Of a stretch of 64,000 nt of DNA, positions 1-28,859 are shown piece by piece. The position numbers and the translations under genes are program-made. Position 1 is the stretch's first letter. Each line of letters begins with the position of its first letter. The DNA lies in contig CM022665.1 in NCBI GenBank assembly GCA_012295275.1, positions 23,000,002 through 23,064,001 on the forward strand, read 5' to 3'. The notes below the pieces were generated by a model. That model did not search any database, had not been told where the DNA came from, and saw nothing but the letters and a program-made list of their open reading frames with translations. The DNA comes from Chrysomallon squamiferum (taxonomy: Eukaryota; Mollusca; Gastropoda; Neomphalida; Peltospiridae).

Positions 1-339
1 ACAATGAAGAGAACGAGGTTCACTTTTTGTTCCTGAAGTGAACATGCTATTAAATTCGAGCTCCAAAGTCTCATATCCCAAAGCCACCAGTTGATTTAGT
101 TCGGCACAGCAAGTTAGCATCTCTTGTGGAGTGGCATTTGTAAATGACCTCACGTAAAGAATATTGTTTGGTTGCACACGATTAATTATGTTAAATTTTA
201 ATAGGTCATGACAGTCACATAATAGAAACAGTGGCAATGGAGTCAGGATAAGTGATTGATAAATATGACGTGTTTGTTTTTGTTTTATATGAGTGTTAAT
301 AAAAACCAGTTTGTCTTTAACGATCATGTTAGAATGTCC
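1..339 (-). CDS. Partial open frame running off the left edge, unidentified
   Basis: On the - strand a frame stays open from 339 to position 1 (113 codons), closed upstream by a TAA at 340-342, so it is cut by the window edge. A possible initiator ATG is at 325-327. The conceptual peptide has mixed composition, with a hydrophobic stretch (LTPLPLFLLCDC) followed by a soluble segment containing NATPQEMLTCCAELNQLVAL. Frames this long are rare in such AT-rich DNA unless coding. It would be divergent from the LRRC9-like gene. I do not recognise the family; it could be the first coding exon or an internal exon, or a transposon-derived frame. Confidence 0.45.
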
Positions 340-411
340 TTAACTCAGTTTGGGATGCGCCAAATAACCCGAACTCGTCGCATAGGAATTATGTTTTCAT
401 CATCATCATCA

Positions 412-448
<37 letters not shown>

Positions 449-729
449 GATTCTTTTTCATCCTCGTAATACTTTGGGGACGGGTGGACTTTATAGTTAA
501 ATGAGGCACACGGGTTCACTTGCTCAGAATTTACACAAATACAAATACAAATTTCTTCTTGCTTTCCCCAGGTTTTTGGTTGTTGTTGTTGTTGTTGTTG
601 TTGTCCAAATTTGATTATGCGTTATTATTAATATACTCCCAGTGGAGTATAGTCTTTACAAAAACCAGTGAACCACCGTATACGCTTGTTTTAAGCCTAT
701 AAATTCTATATGTAAGAAGGCATACAGCA

Positions 730-777
<48 letters not shown>

Positions 778-1702
778 TTAATATTTTTCTTTTTCTTCCA
801 TTATAAATTATTATTGTTGCTGGATATGTCCTCAAGTTCGACTGCTATGTACAGGGTGTGATGCAAGTGGAAAATTAAAGTGTTAATGGGAGAACAAAAT
901 GCCATGTTGTCATTTTATATAATTCGGCGGTGAAATGAATAAAAAGAAATAAAAGGAAACGAAAAAAAAAATTCTGAATTTTAAAATCCTTTATTTCTGC
1001 CCTGAATAATAAATCTAAACAAATATACAAAGCAAGTTAAATATTGCATTTAATAATAGCGTTAAAATGTGCGCGATACGATTTCCATAACGATGACCTA
1101 CAACACGTGATGTCGCTTAGCCAATCTCATCAGAGCAATAAAGCTTCAATATGGCTGCCTTTCGTTCGTAAGATATTTTGGTTTACTCCATTTTGTTAGA
1201 GTAACTAAGTTTCAATAAAGTAAATCATTTCAGATGTATATTAACGGATTAATTATGAAAAACTAGTTCACAGGAATCCATTACTGAAAATATACAATCT
1301 TTAATTTAATTAAAAATACTAAATTATATGTTGTTTTGATCTCTTTTCGCCTACTGTTTTATTTCGATCACTGTCAATTGTTTGAAACGTAAACACGAAC
1401 GATGGCTGCCTGTACATTAATATTTATTATGGATTTAACAACGCGATTATGGTGCATCTCATGTTTATATTTAATATTTAAGATACGAAAAAGTATCTTA
1501 TATTTGTTACGAACATAACATATAACTAAAAAATAAAATAAAACGTATTTTTTATTTCGTACCATTCATTTCAATTACTATATGTTGTAAAATAAATATT
1601 TTATTATGTTTTATTTTATTCAGATTATCAGGTTGAATTTATAAACCACATCATTTTCCAGTCTGGATTTAGTCATGTTAGCCAGCTTGGACCAAACTAA
1701 TC
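340..1702. other. Spacer with microsatellites and putative LRRC9 promoter/5' UTR
   Basis: No convincing coding exon is seen. It contains (TCA)n/(TTA)n at 397-449, (TTG)n at 579-603 and a (CA)n tract at about 731-774. A locally GC-richer patch near 1060-1160 has an AGCCAATC motif (CCAAT box) at about 1118 and an AATATGGCTGCC motif (YY1-like) at about 1148. This is the best place for the LRRC9 promoter, with a possible 5' UTR intron ending at a TTTTCCAG just before 1662. Transcription start is inferred, not shown. Confidence 0.35.
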
Positions 1703-20472
<18,770 letters not shown>

Positions 20473-22843
20473 ACTTAAAAATAGCAAAATGAAAAGGAAG
20501 AATAATAATTTTGAAAAACTGAGTACGCCATCTGTCTAGTTGGATGTTGCCCATCTGCAAATACCGGTGAAAGATATTTCAAATAAAATGAGACATACAA
20601 AATGATCATGACCCAGGCATGCTGATGATTTTTGTGACAATTTCCATCCATTGACAAGTGGCTACTGACTAGGTCTGTGATATATAATACAGATAAATTA
20701 ATGAGTTACATATATGTATATATTATATATATAAAATATATGTATAAAACAGATTGTGATGTTTGTTCATTGTGATTCCAGTTCTAGATTGCTGTGATAC
20801 ATTTGATGCAGATATTGAGTGAAGACTTGTGACAGTTTATAACTGTTCTCTAGTCATTTTACTCATTAATACATATATATATTTATAGTGGCATAAAAAA
20901 AATCTTAAGAATTTTTAATTTTTTTTTTTTTGACTTTACTTTTTTGTAAAATAAAAAATGCAATGAATAATTGTAATACACATTTTTTTTTTTTTAACAC
21001 ATTTATCATACCAAATATATATTTTTATTTGTGTATGAATATGAATTTTTAAACAATCCATTTAGTTTCATTAATATATTATTAATCAGTGATCTTACCT
21101 AATCATTCTTTAATAAAACAAAAGTTTAATTACTTACAGAATGATGTTGAAGTTATTAAATTGTAACACAGCCATTTGGTTTTAGTACATTAACTGAAAT
21201 AAATCAAGAGTTTTAAAACTTTGCCATATTGAACAAACAGAAGTATTATTTGTTTATGTATTTTACACTAGTTTAAAATATTTCTCTAAAATAATAAAAA
21301 TAACAAAGTACTATAAAAGCATATAATGAATAATGAATTTAATAAGTCATTTCTAATTTTTGGTTTTTGGACCAAAATAAAGATCATATAATTCTTGTTT
21401 TAAATAATTTTCGGTTTCAAGAAATTTAAGGTATCATCTTGTTAAAAGCATTTATTGTAAATATTTATTTTTATACTGTAAATACAAGAACGTTTCTTAA
21501 ATTTATGCATAATGTAAATGCTTGTACATACATTACAATGTTTTATGGAAAATACAAAATTCTTCACATTCTGTAGTGCATTTCCAAATTTGATCATGTT
21601 GGTAGCTGTCTTCACATTCAGAAATGTTACAAACATGTAATTTTTAGGAACATTTTCAAATTCAAATTCACACCAAAATAGTTTATTACACATGGAACAG
21701 ATCACATAAGCAGCTTTAAAAAAAAAGAATTCTCCTAAATTTCTTTGCACAAGATATTTCAGTAGCATTTGAAACTTGTGATCTGGGATATGCTACCAGT
21801 CAACACTGAATTTGGAAAGTATATTGGATTCAGGATGAATACTGTATTATTATTTTTTAAATTTTACTGAACTGATCTGCATTTATTTATTGTATTAACA
21901 CTGGTTCTATGCAAGGTTTGAGTGTCATCACCAAAAATATTTTGTCTTGCTTTTATAACCAGTTAACCTGAAATTGCTTCACTGAAATGTTTTATTACAT
22001 TATATTACTTGTTATTTATATAAATCAAAGATTTTTACCAAATTCATTTATTTCATACTTAACTTCTGAGTCTGATACATTAACTACACTGTTTTAGAGT
22101 GTATATAAGCAAAATTCTTTTTGTTGGGGGATAACACTTTTATTCTGAATTTTCCCAGACATTTTTTTTTTTTTATATATTATATTATTTTTTTATTTGG
22201 GCTGAATTAAATTGTTCTATTGATATTATTCTTTTGTATGTTATTCATTAATGCATTTTTCTGGAAAACCATTTTTCTTGTTTAAAACTGATTTAACATA
22301 AGTGGTATTTATTCTATTTTATTTTATTTTTAATGTAGTATTGTTACATAATGCACATGAAGATTTTAAGCAACAGTTAAAAATGGTTCTATTATTTAAC
22401 AATCAGTGTGCATTACCAAATCAGAATTATATCAAATCTGTAATGTCCATATAATCTGGATTTACCATTTTTAAAATATAGTTCGTATAATTAAATATAA
22501 AATTATTAAACTGAAAATATTCATTATATCCAGTTGCAAATTGTATAGAGTGCAGTATAATTATTGAATGAAATATATTGATTGCAAGTAAACAGCCATG
22601 CATAAAATGTTTGATTGGTCATGCATCTATGAATAACATGAACTTTGAATTATGGTAATTGTATATATTTATAATGTGTTAAAAATTCATACAAAGAAAA
22701 TTAAAAATATTTGAATTATGCATTTTGTTTTTCATGAATGAACTCAAGTTCTTGTGTTAATGAGAATGATTTGTTAATTGATTTCAAACATGTTGATTTT
22801 GTGAATATCTGAGTACAGGAATGCATGGCTTTCCTCATAATTG
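20473..22843. other. LRRC9 3' flank, no gene seen
   Basis: Very AT-rich. The first plausible polyadenylation signals for the LRRC9-like transcript are AATAAA motifs at about 20582 and further downstream. Short frames here (such as 21442-21768 on the - strand) have low-complexity composition and I do not support them. TA-rich stretches lie near 20700-20745. Confidence 0.5.
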
Positions 22844-22849
22844 CAAAAG

Positions 22850-23683
22850 GATCATTCCATGTCAAATCACCCAAACAAAAAAGAAAATTTAAACCCGACC
22901 ATCTCAGATTTTTATCAAACTTGGTACACTTGTTGACTGGGATCCCACAGCACCAAATCTTAAATATTAGCCCAATCGGATCAGTGGTATGGGAGATATG
23001 GCCCACCGACTTTTGAGATTTTTGGCAAAAATGGGCGTGACCACCAACCTTAGAACCCTCATATCTCAGGAACTACTGGGCCAATCTTCATAAAATTGGT
23101 ATTGTTGAAAAGGCAATATGACAAGGATTCCAAATCTGCCATCTTAGTTAATCAGATGTTAATGGCTTCAAAGGAGTTATTTTCATGTATGTGCATTTTT
23201 TAAATCTATATTGTGGCTAAACAAAAAATATTAAACCCAGGAAAAATAAATATAAATGCAAAATCAAACCCATTCCTCTTTACAATGGGCATTTTTACTA
23301 ACATACTTTTTTAATTTAAAATAAAATCAATTTTACAATATCCAATATCTTTTATGACCAAACATTTCTTCTCAGATACAAAATATCCATAATAAATAAA
23401 ATAATCCCACTAACTTTACCTAGCCTAACAATTAATCAAGTCTGAGATAACATTCATTATATTAAACTAGTTCCTGAGATATGATGGTTCTAAGGTTGGT
23501 GGTCACACCCATTTTTGCCAAAAATCTCAAAATTCGGTGGGCCATATTTCCCATACCACTGATCCGATTGGGCTAATATTTCAGATTTGGTGCTGTGGGA
23601 TCCCAGTCAACAAGTATACCAAGTTTCATAGAAATCTGAGACGGTCGGGTTTAACCCATTGGGTGATTTGACACGGAATGACC
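22850..23683. mobile_element. Non-autonomous element with ~216-226-bp terminal inverted repeats
   Basis: The left arm (22850-23075) and right arm (23468-23683) are inverted copies. Both carry, in order, CATTCC..TGTCAAATCACCCA, GACTGGGATCCCACAGCACC, CCAATCGGATCAGTGGTATG and ACCACCAACCTTAGAACC. Flanking CAAAAG at 22844-22849 and 23684-23689 is a plausible 6-bp target-site duplication. There is no transposase frame. The arms differ at many sites, so the element is not young, yet its core (23241-23473) is almost identical to a CCS intron. Confidence 0.75.
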
Positions 23684-24093
23684 CAAAAGTTTAATATCCA
23701 AAAGTATTATTTATGACATTAATTAATTATCCTCAGAATAACACTTAAACATACACAGATAATAATAAAAAGCATGACTCATTATGTTTTTTATTCGTGA
23801 TCCAAGTTACAGTAACTTTGTTTAATGTCTACCACAAGAACAAAATATGTATCATTCATGGCGTGACAAACACATACAAAAATACAATTTTTAATATTTA
23901 TAATAACATCACTCTAATACGGGTAATCTTGTAGTCAAATTTCCCTTAATATATAGTAGAAAGTGAAAACCTTCCACACCACCATGCACAACAACAGAAC
24001 GGGCTACCACAATACTCATTAGTAGTGTCAGTCTTTGTTGCAAGTCAAGTACAAAACCACACCATTTATCCAACAGCTGGGACCAGTTGTGAT

Positions 24094-24533
24094 TCAGATA
24101 CATTTTCTGAAACAACCTTTATTACACATTCTAGTTGATTTTACTTGTTAAGCAAAAATGGTTTAGAGTTTTATATTATTATGTGGCAGTATGAGAGTTT
24201 AAATTATTTTAGAATGTCTAGGAATGTATATTTTTGTTTTTGTTTAGTCGTTATTAACTAGATCGTGTGTGAAGTGTTCACTCAGTGTACAACAGCAAGC
24301 TTTTCTTTTTACCTCCCACTGATGGAGTCACGAAACTCAGACTTTGACCATAACATGTTTAGAGACTATTGAACAATTTATAATCCATTACAAGTAAAAA
24401 CAAATATGAACTTAACCTTGGTGATGCTTGTAATGCCTATAGCTGCTAAAAATCCCATGTATGGTGTAGGTAAAAAGAAAATAATCATTATAATGGTGAC
24501 CTTCTTGAGTTCTTCAGTTTTATATCTTCGGTA
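24094..24533 (-). CDS. Possible small membrane protein gene, head-to-head with CCS
   Basis: Three - strand exons can be spliced in frame: 24417 to at least 24488 (open to about 24533), 24313-24365 and 24094-24106, with donors GTTAAG and GTAAAA and acceptors CAATAG and TTTCAG. From the in-frame ATG at 24486-24488 this gives 45 aa: a hydrophobic N-terminal half (MIIFFLPTPYMGFLAAIGI) and a polar tail ending SGRKCI. The frame upstream of that ATG stays open with a charged stretch (YKTEELKK), so the real start may be in an unseen exon. An overlapping frame, 23909-24106, is open for 65 codons in another phase and could be an alternative last exon or a chance frame. Family not recognised. Confidence 0.3.
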
Positions 24534-24832
24534 ACATTAAAACAAAAATCGAATAAAACATACGCTAATAAGGTGTTGACCTAAACTGCAAGGTTAACTG
24601 TAATTGTATTTAACAGACACAAATTAATACAATTCTACAGAGGGAGAGGGTGTCTGCAAACTTCATAAATGATCTAGTATCTGTGAATGTACCAAGTTTT
24701 GAAACCCGCGCCAGAATACAGTATCATGTGATACACGCAAATGGATTACGTTTTATACTATGTTTTCATTAATGTCATCTACTAAATTTCATAAAGCCAT
24801 ATAGGTTATGTGAACATACTCACGTTTCAGCA

Positions 24833-25203
24833 ATGTCAGCGCCTACAAAGGTAAATGTTCTTTTGTTGTTGTTTTTTTAAACAGTATTCATTATTCGATA
24901 GTTGAAATAGATGATGACAAAAAATAAAGTAACAACATGCTTAAGTTAATAATTAAAACAATACGTCAATACTGAAACCAGCTAGGAAATAACATGATTA
25001 ATATGATGCAATAGGGGTTGAATAGCAGAAGTACCCAGTTTCATGACATTAAATTGAAAAGTCATCATGATGACTATGCTAATGGTCACAGAGTTTCGTA
25101 TGCATCGTGGTGCAATTTTGCAATGCTGCAAGCGTCTGTGATAGATGCATCATTGCATAGTGTTTTGAAAAATATAATGTTCGTAATAAAATAAAATTTA
25201 AAC

Positions 25204-25237
<34 letters not shown>

Positions 25238-27389
25238 ATAATAATAAACTGCATAGCTTAGCAAATAATTGCATAGTCATAAATAAGCAGCAGTGATAAA
25301 GCCTTCCAAACATATATATCATAAAGCTAAATAGCCTATTAACAAATCCAGTTACTAGAGTTACCTGTTTTTATTCAATAATTATTTACAGTTAGAATTT
25401 GCTGTTCAGATGACATGTCAGAGTTGTGTTGAAGCAGTGCACAAGTCCTTGAAAAATGTCAAAGGTAATATATCAGTATTAGTACGTTCTGTATATAAAT
25501 TCTTTATATTTTTAATTTACTTAAAGATATATAAAAACATATAGCCAAACCTCTTTATAACAGAGGTATTCTTTTCCTTTTGATATTTTAATGAGTTGGG
25601 TGGTATAATGAGTTATCTTGGATCATGAATTAGTGCATGCACCAAAGCATAGGTTTACTTTGTTTTATTTGCAGGTATTTCGTCAGTAGATGTCAACTTG
25701 GATACAGAAAAGGTTGTTGTAGTAACAACTCTGCCATCTGAAACAGTAAAATCACTGATCGAAAAAACTGGCAAACGAGCAGTACTTCAAGGAATGGGTT
25801 CAAGCAAAGGTAACATCATCAGTAAAATATACATTTTAATTAACTGACAAGTTTTTACTAATGGTATATAACATATTTATATTATTGTGATTATCCAAGT
25901 TACAAGTGATAATTTCTTGATATTGCTTTGTCTGATAAATTATATCAGAAACCAGTTTAAAGATATTTAAGTGGCAAAATTTTTTACTTTTGTTTTCTTT
26001 GTGGAAATTAAATATGTATTGATCCTAAAGAATTAAAGGGAAGAGAAATTTCTTCAACAATGTTAACAATTTTGTTTTTCACTAAATTTCTTCATTTCCA
26101 ATTCTGTCTCTGTTTGTGTGTTTCTGTGTGTCTATTTTTTTTTTTTCTTTCTTTGTTTCTTGTTATATTTATAAATATTTTTACTACATACAGCTCCTAG
26201 TCATCTGGGTGCAGCAGTAGCCATACTAGATACAGGCAGTAAACTAGTAAAAGGAGTCATACGATTTGTACAGTCAGATGAGAAGACCTGTATAATTGAA
26301 GGTACCATTGATGGTCTGCCTCCTGGCAGCCACACTCTCTGTGTTCATGAACTTGGGGATATTTCACAAGGATGTAGCAGGTTTATTATTATTATTTTTT
26401 ATTTCATTTATTTGAACTAGTTTAATATAATGAATGTTATCTCAGACTTGATTAATTGTTAGGCTAGGTAAAGTTAGTGGGATTATTTTATTTATTATGG
26501 ATATTTTGTATCTGAGAAGAAATGTTTGGTCATAAAAGATATTGGATATTGTAAAAAATTGATTTTATTTTAAATTAAAAAAGTATGTTAGTAAAAATGC
26601 CCATTGTAAAGAGGAATGGGTTTGATTTTGCATTTATATTTATTTTTCAGTTGTGGTGACATTTTTGGTACTGGGTTAACAGAAAAGGTATGTATATTTT
26701 GAAGTGTTAATAGCTGAAACAGTACCATTAAAATACTTAAGAAAAATAAATAAATGAATAATAATAATATGAATAATAAAGAAAATAAAAATGTAATTAA
26801 TTTACAGATATATATTTTTATGATTAATATTAATTTTAAACAGGTAAAAGGCATTCTCCATGAACTTGATGTTGGAACAGATTCTCGAGCAGTATTCAGG
26901 TTTCAAGAAGAAAATCTTAAAGTATGGGATATAATTGGACGATCTGCTGTTATACATCAAGGAATAGTTGATGCAAAGGACTCTTCAGTTAATAAAACCG
27001 GAAATAACAGGTATCTTTATCAATTGTATAAATATATATAAAAAAATGTATTATATTGGTTTTAAAAATAAATTAACCATTAATTTTTTTGCATAATTAA
27101 TAATCTAAAGTTAACATAAATGTATTAACTGGTGAAAAATAAGAATATCTGGTATGAAATTCACATAAAGCTAGATCATTCTTCTTTTCTGTCAGAACAG
27201 ATATCATGATATTTTTCATCTAGAAGTACACACTGTTGTTTCTATTTCAGATTGGTTTGTGGCATTATTGCAAGGTCAGCAGGCTTGTTTGAAAATCCCA
27301 AGAGAATCTGTGCCTGTGATGGTGTAACAATTTGGGAGGAAAGAGATAAACCACTGGCTGGTGGAAACAGATCAAACCTGTCCAGATAG
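24833..27389 (+). CDS. CCS: Copper chaperone for superoxide dismutase (CCS)
   Basis: Exons 24833-24850, 25392-25464, 25675-25809, 26194-26380, 26651-26687, 26844-27010 and 27251-27389 join to 251 aa; human CCS is 274. The protein delivers copper to cytosolic Cu/Zn SOD and forms its disulphide. Domain I (about 7-75) has the MTCQSC copper site (C15, C18). Domain II (about 80-220) is SOD-like, with the dimer-side motif GIIARSAGLFENP. The C-terminal domain has the CxC motif (C226, C228 in RICACDG). In domain II the HVH motif is CVH, and the loop that carries the zinc ligands is replaced by a shorter GTGLTEKVKGILHELD, so the zinc site appears lost. The intron before exon 5 is nearly all shared with the element at 22850-23683. 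Confidence 0.95.
26414..26648 (-). repeat. Near-identical inverted copy of 23241-23473 filling a CCS intron
   Basis: The intron is 26381-26650. Its bases 26414-26648 are the reverse complement of 23241-23473. Reading them side by side, I find only a two-base length difference in an A run. The match stops at TTTTTC, immediately before the intron's terminal AG. Confidence 0.85.
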
Positions 27390-28434
27390 TTTTCACAGAT
27401 GATGATTATAACCAAAAGACTCCATTGGTTTCTAGGAAACTGTTATTTTAATAGCTAATTTTAAGTCTTTGACACATCCACTAACATCAGATTTAGTCAT
27501 CTTATAGAGATATAACTGAAACTGGTTGTCTAATCTTATAATAAAAATGAGATTTGCTAATCTGAATATAAACCTGTAAACAAATCAAGTTAATTTTGAT
27601 TATTTCAAGACTTTAATTTTATGTACTGAACATTGGTATCAGCCTCTAATTTGAACTGAAACCGGTTGTCTGCCCATCTAATCCATTTGATAATTCTCAT
27701 CTATATAAAGACCTAAAAAAGTATTGGGATAATTTTTTAATCGTCACTAGTTGAATTATATGGTGGAATCTTCCCTGAAATGCTGAAGGAATATGCTGGT
27801 GACACTGATCACCTTTCTGTATTTATGAGAATTGTCTGCATATGAGTTTAGGTGAAAAGAAAAAAATGTCTGTGATATTTTCACATTTCTCATTTAATCC
27901 AGTGACCAAATGGTTCAATAAATTTTATGGAAATAAATAGTTGTTTATAATAATATTCAAATCTTTGTAAAAAAAAATTGTTTCTACAGTTATTGAATGA
28001 AAAACACATTTTTATCTCAAAACAATTTTCTTTTTAGACTTGTACTAATTTAGCCATTTTAATTTCTTAATAAAATTGATGATACAACAAAATATGTTGT
28101 TGTTATATATGTATGGCTGACAACAATGGTTTAAAGAAACCTCTGCATTAAAACGTCTTTAAATAAAAATAGTTTGTACCTCACTGATGAAATATATTTG
28201 CTGACATTCAGCTATCAATACAATTAATATTCAGCAAATGTTTAACTCTTGAAAGACGAAGTAAACCACAACATAGATTCTAATAATAATAATAATTGCT
28301 TTTTAATTTAGAAAATAAATATTAAACAATCATTTTCAATTTGTTGTTTGTTTTGTGGGTGGGTTGTGTTTTTGTGTGTGTTTTTTTTAAATGTGTTAGT
28401 ATAAAAGTTTACAATTAACTCGATGTGAAAATAT

Positions 28435-28497
<63 letters not shown>

Positions 28498-28765
28498 ATA
28501 TATAACCAAAAATTTTAAAGTATTATATTAATGATGCACAAATGTTCGATTTTGTTGAACAGTTATGATAATTTAGCTCAACCACAGTATAATAATAATA
28601 ATAACAAAAACAATAATAAATGAATTTAATTATATTTCTCTGAATAAAAGATAAGATGTAAACAATTTCTGAAGTGGCCTTGATATAACAGTCGTAGATC
28701 GATCTCGAAATTCTTTTAATGGACCAACACTAATTATCGAACATCTATACAATTATCTCCCTTCG
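27390..28765. other. CCS 3' UTR and spacer, no gene seen
   Basis: Contains a CCS 3' UTR with AATAAA-type signals (for example about 27917). A short motif GAACTGAAACCGGTTGTCT at about 27655 has a partial repeat at about 27516. A long (TA)n tract lies at 28436-28492. No open frame with protein-like composition was found. Confidence 0.5.
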
Positions 28766-28859
28766 TCGCGCGGGAAATACTGTCGATGGCTGTATGTTCC
28801 TAATCATTTCCAGCACAATATTAATTACTGTTTTCACTGAATACTTGTGACAAGCGAAC
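28745..28859 (+). promoter_or_regulatory. NAA40 promoter region with E2F-like site
   Basis: A CpG-containing island in otherwise CpG-poor DNA has AATTATCTCCCTTCG followed by TCGCGCGGGAAA (about 28766-28777), a good E2F-type sequence, 85-95 bp before the NAA40 ATG. Function is inferred from motif and position only. Confidence 0.4.

Noticed and set aside
23909..24106. - strand frame encoding HNWSQLLDKWCGFVLDLQQ as a last exon
   Set aside because: The acceptor is good, but it does not join in frame to the upstream exons 24313-24365; kept only as an alternative to the small membrane protein model.
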